A stretch of 64,000 nt of DNA. Source: Coprinellus micaceus. Lineage: Eukaryota; Basidiomycota; Agaricomycetes; Agaricales; Psathyrellaceae. Below the pieces are notes generated by a model. The model did not search any database and had not been told where the DNA came from. It was given only the letters and a program-made list of their open reading frames with translations. Numbering within the stretch: position 1 is the stretch's first letter; the number at the start of each line of letters is the position of its first letter. A program made the translations under genes and the position numbers. Below are positions 1 through 12,178 of this stretch, piece by piece. The stretch covers positions 3,410,001 through 3,474,000 of the forward strand of contig OX596334.1 of assembly GCA_951394405.1 (NCBI GenBank). The letters are read 5' to 3'.

Positions 1-112
1 TTACGAACAAGCGATACGACCAAGCGCCTCTTCACACCTACGCGCACTTCCTTCACGAAACACGACCTCGAAAACGACCCCCACCAAAACCAACGTTACC
101 TAACCAGCCCTC

Positions 113-385
113 ATGGGAACCACACACCCGGACTCCCCATCCCAAAACAACGGCGCCTTCATTGCGTCTATGATCCTACCCACATCGCCAGTGGCCGCAT
201 CCTCCAGTGGCCGCCCTCTCGCTAACCACCAGTCGACGACATCGGCTGGGAACGACCATTTGACAAACCCTCGCAGCCCTCAAGGGCTCAATTTCGGCGT
301 TGCTTCTTCTCAATTCGGAAGGGCCGTTAGGAGGAAGAGATCGTCACCCGACCTTAGGGCCCAGTTCAAGAGCTTGGAGGAGTAA
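113..385 (+). CDS. Possible 3' exon of a gene entering from the left edge; unknown
   Basis: A 90-codon open frame ends in TAA at 383-385. It is rich in Ser, Pro and Asn and finishes with a basic-acidic stretch (VRRKRSSPDLRAQFKSLEE), which resembles the disordered tail of a real protein. A plausible splice acceptor (CTAACCAG) lies just before the ATG at about 98-105, so this may be the last exon of a gene that starts outside the window rather than a complete small protein. I recognise no domain. The case rests only on the open frame and its composition, so confidence is low. Confidence 0.3.
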   Translation: MGTTHPDSPSQNNGAFIASMILPTSPVAASSSGRPLANHQSTTSAGNDHLTNPRSPQGLNFGVASSQFGRAVRRKRSSPDLRAQFKSLEE

Positions 386-991
386 ATGTGTTCGGGAAAG
401 GGTGCTTGGATGATGGGTACGACCCGTTTCAAGGTTGAGATGGTACTCTGTTCCTAGTATGGGTTACGAGTCACGGTGCATGTACGAATGACCCTACGTA
501 TGACATTCACGAAATGGGGTGTCCACGACGCTATCTCCCGCCGACGCACTTCCTCTCTTCAGTGGCTAACAAGTCCAAACTCGGAACTCCGCAACCACTG
601 GGCGCTCATCACAAATGGCTGCGATGGACAGTCGGGCGCCTAATCGAAGCGAGATCTCTTCGCGACTGACGTCTCGTACATATTATGGCAAAATATTAGT
701 TAATCGTAGTTGGGGGAAGTGTTCAGCGGGTCATTAAAAGGGTATCTCGGTGGGATGGGTAAGGTACCTATGCGCTTGTGCGAGCGCTTAATCAGAGAAC
801 GGCGAAGGGCACCATAACACAGATTATACCGAATATACAAATACTACGCATGCTGGGCCGAGAGAAAAAAAGGACGTAGCTCGATGTCACAAGCATGTTG
901 AATAAATAGGGGAAATGCTAGGGAAAATGCCATGCAGAAATTAACCCCGTTACGGGCTCGTAAATGTCATAGTCGTCAATTGGCTCGGTCA
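386..991. other. Gene-free stretch
   Basis: About 600 bp with stop codons in all frames. It holds the presumed 3' flanks of the possible left-edge gene and of the minus-strand gene ending at 992. I see no repeat or RNA gene. Confidence 0.5.
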
Positions 992-1889
992 TCATGGTGT
1001 TGGCCGAGTGTCGTTGGTGGGCGTCTCCGCTGTGGAAATGTACTGAGGTGGTAGTTCTTTGGGTATCGAATCATCGAAGGCGATAAGCTCCCCAATTCGC
1101 CTCCGAAGCTCCTGCATTTTCGCTTGCTGCGACTCGTCGGGTTCTGCTCCTCCTGGTGGCAACAAGGATTCCATCTGGCCGAGTAACGTCTCCACTTCCC
1201 CAATGACACCAGAGTGACCCTGTGTGGCAGCCGTTGATCCCCTCGCTCCCTCTGTACTCGGGGGTGTTGGTGCCGTTCCTCCCTCCTCCGGGTGCGATGC
1301 TTTCTCCGCGTCGACGCTCAACAACAACCCCATTGCTCTCTGCAGCTCCACAAACCTCAGCGCTTCTAACGAGCCAGCTGGGTATCCCCCCTCTGGGGCA
1401 CCAGACGCGACAAGCTTGAGTTGGGAAAGTATGCTTTGGGCCTTCTGTATCCGGTCCCCCGTCGAGAGGTTGCCCGAGAAGTCCAGCAGCGAACCCGCAC
1501 CCAATGCCTCTGCAGTCAACCCGTCGGCGGGGGACGTCGTACGGTACATGGGGTCTCCCGGACGGATGATAGTGGTATTTTGGGTGTCTCCGTACGCGGG
1601 GAGGTCTTCGCTCCTTGCGGTGTCTTGACGACGATTTGTTATCCACCGTGTTCGCCTGGGGGTAAGACCCAGTGGAATTTCAGCTCGAGCTGCAATCGTA
1701 GTTAATAAGTCAACTCCGGAGTGAAGTTGTTGAAAAGGGCTTACGGGCGCCTCCTGCTGGAACCGGTCTGTTCTTCAGCATGACCCAACGGGCTGTCCAG
1801 ATGATGATGCTAATTCCAACAACGCCGAAGACAACGCCGATTGCCGTGGCCCTCACGTTGAAGTATGTCTCGACGTCCCGGTCTGACAT
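992..1889 (-). CDS. Hypothetical single-pass membrane protein (280 aa)
   Basis: Two exons join in phase: 1889-1745 and 1689-992 (donor GTAAGC, acceptor ATTGCAG). The 280-residue product has one strong hydrophobic segment at about residues 14-36 (GVVFGVVGISIIIWTARWVM), followed at once by basic residues, so it is probably a bitopic membrane protein with its long hydrophilic tail in the cytosol. The tail contains an LPAYGD motif at about residue 86, of the short Leu-Pro-x-Tyr kind seen in many small basidiomycete membrane proteins. The last 150 residues are polar and helix-prone. No catalytic domain is visible. The start codon is the first ATG before the membrane segment. The function is unknown; the exon join is well supported because the frame continues cleanly across it. 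Confidence 0.65.
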
Positions 1890-4603
1890 GGTTAGGAGTC
1901 GATGGAAAGACGGTGTGGAATTGTGTCTTTTGGCTCCCCGCCCCGACCGTGACCGACTTTATGTAAATAAGGCTCGTTTTAGGTGTTTATAAGCCCACAT
2001 CGCATTTCAGGTGTGCCAGTCACAGGCTCTACAGCTTAATGCTGCGGACGTGGATTATTCGCTCAAAATAACGTCGAGAGGGTCCTAGCTCTCGTCGACA
2101 ATGTGCAGAGGCAATGTCGGCAAGGTCCTAATGATCCCCGAGATGCATGGGATTGACAAGGCCAAGACACGAGCCCTCTCCAAGCCTGGGTATCACCTGA
2201 GCATTCTTAGCAATCCCAGAAATAGGTGTAGATCGGGTTGGTCATAATATGGCCCACATGATATGTGTTGCCTCAGGATATATGGCTGCTGCTGCGGAAA
2301 TGCTGTGTATGAGGAAAAAGATCGAGCCTCCTTGATGAGAAGGTCCGATTTCTGAGTTGACTTTGAAGCGAGAAGCCAGTTGGATAGGGAAAGTCGCCGA
2401 AGAGGCGTTCATTTGCGCATAGACGCCAGAAAGTAGCCTTGAGTCGTTGTGGAAAGGTGGAAGACATCGGGGCTTGTGCCTGCATGTCCGGCAAATGCCG
2501 ATCGTCAGCTTCCCCTAGCTTCCCCTTCCCTTCCTAGACGCACACAACATGCCAAACAACCGTCCACACATGCCTATCTCCCTGCCAGGCTGCCACTCGC
2601 CCTCCCTGCCTCGCTTCTGAGAGGGACCACCTCAAGGATTTCGAGCACTTCATACCGACGCACGATCAGCATTGGTCCATCAGGTGCCCATTTGACGCTA
2701 TTGAGCAAGTACCGCCATGGCCCAATTTTGCTTCGGCGGCACTGAGCAGGATCCTGAAGTGTCTTTATTTCCAGTCTAAAGTGTGTGACACCCGGTAGAT
2801 GGTGTTTGCGGGGTCCTAGCTCTATTCAGATGAGTTTTGGGAGCTGCAAATAACCGACCCGAGAAAGGTGTACGTGGCCTTCTACAGCGGTGGTCGTCTC
2901 CTGAAAGACATGCGAGGAAAGGCGAGACCAGCAGCTCGGAAGGGCCCTAGGAATGCGGTTGAAGACGGGTACGGCAAGGCGCGAAGACTTAGTTGTGCGT
3001 CTGCTCCAAAGTCCTCATGGTTGTGCTCAATAACACAGTGTCGGCATGTAGCCAGAGACGAAACAGCCGTGGGCTTACTTGGACCTTGGTGTGGAAAGGG
3101 GGGAATCCTTTGCGGCCATAGGTGCCCTTGGCTTCTCGTCAACCTTCAAAAGAAGGAAATTTCGTTTCTGTCCGTCCGCCAGCGCCTCGGTGACTACATT
3201 CCTGAATGAACACACCACTGGCACATCAGTGACTAAAAGCAAGACGGTAGTAGGGGTACGACCAACCCTAGGGCCTGCGTCCATGCGTACATCCCACCGG
3301 CGGCGTGGAGAATGTGCTAGCGCTGAGCAAGCGGGACATCCCGTGTTCTCGCTTTGAAGACAAAGATCGCTGTTCTCCTTGGGATCCAACGTCGAGACAT
3401 TCAGTGTTTTACTGGGGATTACCCAAGGTGAATTCCCTTCGTGGTGCTGAAGACGTTACCTACAACAATGCTCGTTGGCCTTATGGTAAGGTGATCAACA
3501 GATCCTCTCGTACCAGCAAGCTGGACACCTTCTTGCTTTCGAGCTTGGGCTAGGGCGATGCTGAACAACGCGCTCAGTTGTTGACTGGTTGTTTGCCCCA
3601 TCGTGTGATGATGCGGCCCGGACATCGGGCGCCTATGCTTGCTCGGCAACTGCCGATCACTCTTTGACTCGAAATGCCATTGAAGTTGAGCAACCACCAC
3701 CATGAAAATCACCCAAGAAATACTTATGGGTAACTTGCCTTCGACTGGCCCTTATACGACCCACTATTCGTATCTTGGATGCTATTTCAGGAAATCCGAG
3801 CCCGCAGTTACGCTCAATCGGCGCTTTCCGACCTGGCCGCAGCCCCATTTCCGAAGACGACGGTCGCGGCAAATCGAGCCCGCCAGAGGATGTATGATTT
3901 CGATGCGCAGTCCGGGGTGTAGGGCTGCTATCAGTCGCCAAGGAACTCGTGGCTTTCGGGCACCATCCGTGCAAAATCGAGTCCAAGCGCACGCCCGGCA
4001 GCTGGAAGTCGTGGCAACCGTCTAACTACCAAACCTCGGGGAATTGCATACGCCGGGCCCAGGAACGCTGCCATACAAGTAGCCAGCGAGGTTGTGCTCT
4101 GCGACAAATGTGAGTATCATCGTTGTGAGCCCTGATGCACATGGCATCTGAAACGGACCAGAGCTAGTTGGGGAACAAAGGAATATGCATGTCGTTCAAG
4201 CAAAGGAACGGATCGCCGCTAACTTTGAGTGGCACGATTATCAAGTTCCATTCATTATAACGCACGGGAGACGGCATTACTTCGCCGAAGCGCGCAGAGA
4301 GCCGACTCACCCTCAACGAGCGTCCACACCTATGGCAAACGAAGCCCACCGAGGGGGCTCGTTGTCGCAGTCCAGACCATCGGTTCTTACAATGCACTCC
4401 CAGGATTTACAGCAATAGGTCCACGACAGACACACGAAGCGCACAAGGCCTGTTGCATCTCACATTTCTACAACGGCCGAAACGAACTCCATCAGGAACT
4501 CAAAATGACGAACAGGGAACGTAATGCGATACAAATTTCGACCTGTAACAGGGCCGCCAGAACCCGCAGTCCCCCCTTCCTCCCCCATCCCCCTCAGTCG
4601 CGT
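1890..4603. other. 2.7-kb stretch without a recognisable gene
   Basis: Only short overlapping open frames without family resemblance occur here on either strand. I found no terminal repeats, transposase motif or long low-complexity tract. It may contain decayed sequence or the promoter of the fucosyltransferase-like gene at 4604. Confidence 0.45.
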
Positions 4604-6334
4604 ATGCTCGGAGACTCGGATCCAGAGGCACTCAAAGGCAAGGGTCGACCAGGCCATGCCTCCTCCTGGTCGAGGAGCAGACATTGGCTACGCCTCGCTG
4701 CTTATTACAAGCCAAGGAGCCCTCGACGCGCCTTTCTCCTCATCGTGGTGGGCATCATCACCACCGTGTTTTTCGTGGTACATCTCAAGGATGTCTTTCG
4801 CAACACACCTATGGGCCGAAAGCAGAGGCAGAGGTTGAGAGATCTCGTTGCGATCGACGATACCTGGCGTGACATGGACCTCGACACCCCACCAAGATAT
4901 ATCGATGTCTACGAAGCAGAACGAAGACTTCCCCAACACAACCTCAGCTTGCCCTACCCAGAGGGTGCGACCGGGAGGTATGTCAAGTTCACGTCCCAAA
5001 TCAACATGCTGGGGTGGAACAATGTCTTGAACGAACTGTGAGTCCGATTTTCCGTCTTGCATGCGCTGTCGACACGTGCTAAGTGGTACACGCTGGTTAT
5101 AGGTTGATGCTCAATCACCTGGCTTACAAGTCCAAGAGAGCATACGTCTTCCAGCAGTACATATGGAAATGGGAGTACCATCCCTGGCCGAGATCGAAGG
5201 CCTGGGACTGGCACCCTCACACGCCGTTGTCTGCCCTCGTTGGTGGACCCACCACCGGCGATGGATGGCCGGCCGATGACCCTGCCCCGCGCTCGGTCAA
5301 CGAGGACTACTGGGACCTTGTATGCCCACCGAGCAAGGTCAGGGTCATCTGGACTCACCACATCAAGACAGAGCACAATCTTCGCTGGACCCCGAACGCA
5401 AAGCAAGTATTCGATGCGTGGAACAAGGTCCTCCTCGAAGACACCGCCCAATGTATCGAAGTCATCGCACCACAACGTGACATCGAAGACTTTTCCCAAG
5501 TGTTCGAGCTGTGGCTTTGGGGATCGGAGCGAATCTTGGCGATGTGGGAGGAACTTCGGGATAGCCCAGTGAGCCAGCTTCTCAGGACCAGTCCCATCAT
5601 TGAGAGAAACATCGCCCGCAATGAGCATTTATTCTGGAGCAACAAGACGACGGAACTGGATCCCTTCGCGCATGTGTTTGCTGCACATGTGCGTCGTGGT
5701 GACTACGACGAGGCCTGCCTCAACTTGGCGAACTGGAAGTCGACTTTTTACGGCTGGAACCAGCTCCCTTGGCTCCCTGACCGGTTTATCACGCCGGAGG
5801 GAGGCGAGCCCGGGAAGAACACGCCGGAAAACATCAAGAAGTACTATGAACGGTGCTTGCCTGAACCTGATACTATTATCAAGAGGATCAACGATGCACG
5901 AGACGACTATGAGAAGGAGGTGTTCGGTGAGTGAGGGACCTTGGCTCGACAATCGTACGGAACTAATGCTGGGTTCCCCAGGCGAAATCAAGAAAGACCG
6001 TCATATCCACACACTCTACATTTTGACGAACGAGAAGGGCGAGTGGATGGAAAACTTCAAGGATCGCCTTCGACGAAGCAATGACTGGAGGATTGTTACC
6101 AGCTCTGACCTTGTTCACGCCAATTCACAAGAGAAAGACGTCGCGATGGCCACCGACATGGACCTCGCCCGGAGATCCGCAATTTTCCTAGGCAATGGCG
6201 TATGTTCATTCCCTGTCTTATACTTCGTTCTCCTCTAACATCGTCTCCCTTCCCAGTGGAGCTCCTTCACGAGCAATATCCTTCACCGCAGGCTCGTCGA
6301 AAAGAAAATACCGATAAGCAACCGCTTCTTCTAA
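4604..6334 (+). CDS. Type II membrane fucosyltransferase-like glycosyltransferase
   Basis: Four exons join in phase: 4604-5037, 5103-5926, 5982-6199 and 6257-6334. An N-terminal hydrophobic anchor (residues about 47-65, FLLIVVGIITTVFFVVHL) predicts a Golgi or ER type II protein. The lumenal part carries AAHVRRGDY, the basic motif that binds GDP-fucose in O-fucosyltransferases and alpha-1,6-fucosyltransferases, and ends with a Gly-Asn-Gly-Trp-Ser-Ser-Phe-Thr-Ser-Asn segment of the kind found near the C-terminus of these folds. The likely reaction is transfer of fucose from GDP-fucose to a protein or glycan; the acceptor cannot be inferred. The frame is open upstream to 4229, but the ATG at 4604 puts the anchor at a usual distance from the start. 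The motif supports the fold firmly and the exact substrate only weakly. Confidence 0.75.
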
Positions 6335-7260
6335 AGCGGCCTTGATTATACTTCGGATTGTGTATACAATGGTTTTATGGGATTCTTCTGGCGGGTTTTG
6401 CAAGTTTGGGGAGTACATGTACACATACACGCTGTATCTATTTAATGACTTCTAATGATCTGACAGTCGGCACTGTACGCGACCTGGTTGACTCGGAACA
6501 TTGACCCTATGATTGCTCACTCGGTTCCCAACTCTCTGGGTAATCCTAGATTGGATTTGGGAGAACCTTCAGAATACTAGAGCTGTGACGCCGAACGGGG
6601 TGACGAACAAGGATAGGATAAAGAAACCTTTGTAACTTACACTTACTACACATTACGCTATAGCTACCCCGTCTGGACATTTGAGGAGGCACCCTCGACG
6701 TTCGATGGATGGCCCATGAGCGCCGAGCGCTCATTGAAACGCTTGGGCGCTTAGATTAACGCGGTCGTTCCCTAGGGTTTATGAATGCACGACGGCCTTA
6801 AAAACGTACTTGGGAATGGTGTGTCTATACTCGGAGCCCTTCAAATGCTCAGGCTTCCCCTTCGACCCGTACACTACGCACGTTGGCCCCTGTTGACGAC
6901 AAACTTGGGCGCTGACCAATCATTGGGTGCGTCCTGATCTGGCGATTCACGCGATGAAGGCAGAACACGACTTCGACTTGATTCGCGACGCAATACAGCT
7001 CGCCCAGAGGCCTCGCGAACACACCTGCGTTGTATGGGATCCCCGGAGGCGTCTATCAGCGATATCACAAGCTCCAACTCTTCCTTGACGACTGTATCAC
7101 CCTCTGACGTGATCAACAAGGATTCAAAGCAAACAGGCTCACAGCGCTTATGGCAGCAAGCATTGGAAGCGTCTTTCTCGGAGACCACGCTCGACTCAGC
7201 CGTCACTTCTCCAACTCACCCCCACTATCCACCCCCCCTTCGTCGCCTCCACCAACAGGG
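6335..7260. other. Gene-free stretch upstream of the dynactin gene
   Basis: No supported gene. It contains one copy of the 9-mer GGGCGCTTA (6745-6753) that recurs in other intergenic parts of the window. Confidence 0.45.
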
Positions 7261-8222
7261 ATGGCCAATTACGGGGCCAGGACATCGACATCTCCTCTGG
7301 CGCAGCATAGCTTCGAGGATCTAGACCTCGACGATGCCGACACCCCCCAACCTTCGACGTCCAAACCTCGTAACAGCGTAGAGTTCAACGTGGATCTGAA
7401 TTCGCTTCCCCCTGCCGCGCCCAGGAAACCGATAGATCCCCAGCTAGCGCTTGAGCTTCGGGTGCGGTGGTTGGAGGCGATTGTGAATGGGCTATCGCCA
7501 GCGTCTAATAGCTCTGCTGTTGGACGAAGTAAGGGAAAAGGGAAGGCAGATGGACCGGGCTTAGGGTCGGAGAATCTTGTGCGGCTGTCTGAGAACGTGC
7601 AAAGGGGGCTTGAGGTCGCGGTCGAGGGCAATGAGGGGCTGAAGAAGTTCATGGATCATTGTGCGTCTGCAATAACTCTCCCTTCCTCGACACTCGCGCG
7701 CTAACGACCGCCTGCATCATATGTAGACGACCAACATGCCCACTTCCTTACACCCGCATTTGCACTGTCAGGGGTGTTGCCAGACGAGGCGCCGTCATAC
7801 TCTTCTCTGACATCAGAAGAGGTCAACGCCTTCCTGACGGAGATGGAGCCCGACATCCGTGCAGCGGATAGCGACTTGAGGGAGATGAACGAACTTGTGA
7901 AGAAAGGGGTTACGAGTTCTGGAAAACTAGGAGGTGAGTTCACGTTGCACAATATCGAGTTCCTTGGTTAAGCACCTGGTATACAGACTACGAAAGGCTA
8001 CAACCGCGCCTCGATGCGCTCTTGTCAAAAAGCGAAGCGGACATTGAATTGGCCGACGCGTTGGAGAGGAGGGTAGCAACCTTAGTGCAGAAGCATGCCA
8101 CGAGCGTGGACACCCTCTCAGAGCTGTTTGTTGCTTGGGACGACGCGGTTACTGGAGCAGAAGATGCTATTACGCAAATGGAAAAGGAGAAGAAAGAGCG
8201 GAGTCGGCTAGGGCTTGAGTAG
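7261..8222 (+). CDS. Dynactin subunit 3 (p24)-like protein
   Basis: Three exons join in phase: 7261-7660, 7727-7933 and 7987-8222, giving 280 residues. The match to dynactin p22/p24 rests on an N-terminal helix (LELRVRWLEAIVNG) aligned with the conserved LQxRVxxLExWV helix, and a C-terminal helix (LSELFVAWDDAVTGAEDAI) aligned with the LSxxFVxWDxxLxxxE helix. p24 is part of the shoulder complex that links the dynactin sidearm to the Arp1 filament in dynein-driven transport. The product is longer than the animal protein because of a disordered N-terminus and an insert of about 40 residues. An in-frame ATG at 7150 is an alternative start; 7261 is preferred because the stretch between is Pro/Ser-rich. 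The gene is convergent with the copper ATPase, 206 bp apart. Confidence 0.7.
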
Positions 8223-8428
8223 ACGCTCGTTCCACATACCCACCTCCGGTTTCTACTGAGTTAGATTCCATTACATCGCAAAGTGGTCCGAAAGAACAAC
8301 AGCGAGTACACTACATATAGATTGTTATCTCATCCAGATAAATAATATTAAAAACCAAAAAAGACCTAGATGCACACACATAGAACGAACGACTTGGATC
8401 ACAACAAAGCAAATACAATACTGGGACC

Positions 8429-11400
8429 TCATACTCTCGAATCTCTCGGCTCCATTTCCACAGGCAACTGACTATACCTCGCACTCTGAGGACCCGCACT
8501 AAACAAGCCCCGCACGCTCGTCAAGACCGTCGCAGACTGGTCCATAAACATGCCCGACCATCCCGCACCACTCGTCTGTCCGGTGGGCATCTCCAACATA
8601 TCATCCAACCCTGCTCCTCTTCCGTCGACCAGGCCCTCTCCTGCAGCCCCAGGCATCGGCATCACACTATCCGTGGGCCTCTTCCACCACCTAAGGAGGA
8701 GGGAGCTGCCCACGACGCTCACACTCGAGAACGCCATCGCCGCACCAGCAACCATCGGGTGCATGTACAGCCCAAACGGCAAGAAGACGCCCATGGCGAG
8801 CGGAATGCCGAGGATATTGTACACGCAGGCCCAGATCAAGTTCCGCCGAATCGTCCTGAAGATCGTTCGGGAAAGGTGGAGGGCAGCGACGACATCGAGG
8901 AGGTCCGAGCGCATGAGGACGATGTCGGCGGCCTCGATGGCAACAGACGTCCCGGAGGACAGTGCGATACCAACGGTGGCAGCAACGAGAGCGGGGGAGT
9001 CGTTGATTCCGTCGCCAACCATGGCCACACCTGATGGCTTGCCAGAGTTGGTCTCGGCATCCTTCTTCATGAGCTCCGCAACCATTGCCGCTTTGCCCTT
9101 GGGACTCATGCTCGCCCAAACGCCCTCAGGTCGGATACCGACTTGCTTCGCCACCGCAATCGCTGTCGCACGCCCATCTCCCGTCATCATGTTGACTTCG
9201 ATACCCATCTTCTCCAGGGCCTTGATCGCGTATTTGCTGGAAGGCTTGGGTTCATCGGCGAGCGACACCGCGAGGATGGGGCGAGGGTGCAGGCCCTTCT
9301 CGTCAGGATGTTGGATGGCGACGAAGATGACTGTACGTCCAAGAGCGGTTTCTTGCTTCTCGTAGGCCTTGAGGTTACCGGGGATGTACTGGTGCGCTTC
9401 GCTCTCCGCGTGGATAGCTTCGCCGCCCATTCCCCCAGGCATGTGTCCAATGGTACTTCGAGTACCCGTCGCGAACCTTGAGCTGCCGACGTAGATGTTG
9501 TACGACTTCCCTCCGCATTTGACCTGAGCCTTCACACCTTCTCCAGTGATAGACTCGAACTGCTCGATCTCTGCCTCAGGGGCGTCTCCAGAGGTCCCGA
9601 TGAGCTCCTTGCCGTAGGTAGCGATAGCCTTGGCCAACGGATGCTCCGATCTCGCCTCAGTCGCACTGACCATCGCGATGACCGTCTTCCGATCCGTCAT
9701 ACCATCCGCGCACACACTATCCAAGCCCGTATCTCCTCCATACAACTCCTCGTCATCTGCACCCGCTCCCCGGCGCTTATCTTGCGATGGCACCCAGTGC
9801 AAGCCAACAACGCTGAGTTTGCCGGTGGTGACGGTGCCGGTCTTATCGAATATGATGCGTCTGATGTTCCGGCTCGCCTCGAGAGCCCTCCCTCCCTTGA
9901 TAAGGATTCCATTCTTCGCGCCCATACCAGTGCCCACCATGATCGCGGTTGGGGTGGCCAGGCCGAGTGCACAGGGACATGCAACGACGATGACGCTGAT
10001 ACACATCTGCAAGCACACAGCCAACTTGCTTGCTCCGTGGGTATGCACGAACATGGCGGGGAGGTTCTCCTCGGAGACGATGCTGGTGACGATGATCCAT
10101 GTAAGGAAGGTGAATAAGGCGAGGCTGATGACGGTGGGGACGAAATAGCCTGCGACTCGGTCGGCGAATGCTTGAATGGGGGCTTTGGACGTCTGTGCCT
10201 CTTCGACGAGGCGGACGATCTGGGAGAGGGCGGTGTCTTTGCCTGCGCGCGTAACGAGCATGTCGAAGGTTCCAAGGCCGTTGACGGTGCCTCCGATGAC
10301 GCTGTCGCCGATCTGCTTTACGACTGGCACGGCTTCGCCCGTAACGGCACTCTCGTCGACGCTGGAGGAACCTTTGAGGACGGTGCCGTCGGCGGGAACC
10401 TTGTCACCAGGTACAAGTTTGACAATGTCCCCGACCTCTACCAACTCCGTGGGCACCTTCTTCTCCTGGGTGCATGCGGGTGCGTCAGTGTAGATCGTCG
10501 CCATAGAAGGGGCGAGCGACATGAGGTCCGTGAGTGCAGCGCTGGTCTTCCCTTTCGCCTTGTTCTCCAAGTACCGGCCAAGGGAGACGAACATGAACAG
10601 CATAGTGCTGGTCTCGAAGAAGAGGAACGGCCTGTAGCCGGGTGTGGAATGAAACATGGCGAGGAAGAGGATGGCGACACTGTAGAAGTAGGCGGCGGAG
10701 GTACCCATCACGATCAAGACGTCCATCGTCGCGGCCTTGTGCTTGACGGCCTTCCAAGCATTGTTGTAGAACTTGGCCCCAACCCAGAACTGTGCAGGGG
10801 TGGTGATGAGGAAGGCGAGTACATCGCCGAGGTAAATGCCGTTGAACAGGTTGTAGGCGCATATCTTGTCCAGGAATGGTATCCGCTTACAGATCATGGT
10901 GAGGAAGAATACCGGCACGGCGAAGCTGAGAGCCCAAAGGAACCTCGAGCGCCAGTCCAAGACCTCTTTCATGCGGGTCAAGGACTGCAGCTGGGCGGAA
11001 TTATTATTATCAGAAGCGAGGATGGCGTCGAAGCCCATGTCGGATATATGTCCAACCATATCTCGGGGTGCGATTTGGGAGCGGTCGAATTTCACGGTGG
11101 CCATCTCGGTGGCCAGGGAAACGGAGACGGAGGTGATGCCTGGGACTGCGGAGAGCCCGTTCTCGACGGTTGATGTGCAGCTCCCGCACGTCATCCCGAA
11201 GATCTGCAGCTGGACGACGTCGGAGCGGGAGGGAGGGATGAGGGTGGCATCGAAGCCAATGTCGGAGATTTCCTGGAAGGGGGATGAGCAGAACGGCGAG
11301 ATGGAGACAGCCGGTACGCACTTCGATGATCTTGGGGACGGTCCAGTGAGCGGGATCGTACTCGACAACCCCGCGCTCGGCCAGGAGGGCCACTTTGATG

Positions 11401-11673
11401 GAGTGGATTCCCTTCTGGTCCCTCAGCATGCCCTCGATTGCCTGTCTCCCCGTCAGTGATGCTCAGCCCTCCTATTCCGCCTAGACGCACCTCGACACAA
11501 GCACCACAAGTCATCCCCTCGAGACGCAGCTCGCACTTTTCAACTGTTGGCCCATCCCCCTTGGTCAGCGGAATGGTTTCCTCGAGATCGTCTTGGAGGG
11601 ATATTGGCTGCATGCTGGGCTTGTCGTCAGAGGAGGCACTTCCGCCCCAGAGGCTGGCTATAAGGCCTGACAT
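8429..11673 (-). CDS. P1B-type copper-transporting ATPase (CCC2/ATP7-like)
   Basis: Three exons join in phase: 11673-11491, 11441-11322 and 11272-8429; 1048 residues. Two N-terminal heavy-metal domains carry GMTCGAC (residues 53-59) and GMTCGSC. The ATPase core has TGEAVPV in the actuator domain, the copper-translocating CPC motif (ACPCALGLATPTA), the phosphorylation site DKTGTVTTGK, the SEHPLA histidine motif of the nucleotide domain, and GDGINDSPAL. About eight membrane helices are expected. The protein should pump Cu(I) into the secretory pathway to load multicopper oxidases and similar enzymes. The usual TGDN motif reads TGDG here. Introns split the first metal-binding domain and its join to the linker. 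Its start lies 505 bp from COQ3 on the opposite strand. Confidence 0.95.
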
Positions 11674-12178
11674 TGTCGATCGAGACCAGGCACGGAGTAG
11701 ATGATGGAGGGTGGGAGGTGGTGGTCCAATTCAGGGGAAAGACTCGGAGTAAATGAAGATGTCAGAGGGCGATTGTCGGACGTCGTCCCTCTGCGAGCGG
11801 AATAGGAAAGGAAGACGTGGCGGGGGTGATACGGCGAATACGGCTGCCCAGGCTGAGCTGGCTGCTATACTTATCACAATGGCGATAATTGCCGCATATT
11901 AGTAACTCCAAGGCTGCGCATTACAACACCTGTACATGAAACCCACATTTCGATAGACCCGATAAAGAGCGCCTGCGCCGATGAAGAAGACGAAAGAGAA
12001 ATGTGAAACCCAGAGAGTAGAGAGCGGTGACCTCAGGAGACAACGACACAATGCACTCCGCCTGCTCGTCGTCCTCCCACGCCGGTTCAGACTCCGCGTC
12101 ATTGTCTGTGCGCACTTACGTAATGGCTTGAGCGTCAACGCCCGAACAGCGGGCGCTCGTTTCGACTCACCTCCGACT
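11674..12178. promoter_or_regulatory. Divergent promoter region between copper ATPase and COQ3
   Basis: About 505 bp separate the two divergent start codons. Short open frames inside it have no family resemblance. I cannot name a specific factor site. Confidence 0.45.

Noticed and set aside
8550..9365. 271-codon open frame on the plus strand
   Set aside because: Antisense shadow of the copper ATPase nucleotide-binding domain.
10172..11173. 333-codon open frame on the plus strand
   Set aside because: It lies antisense to the copper ATPase, whose motifs are unambiguous; composition is a mirror of that coding strand and no family resemblance exists.
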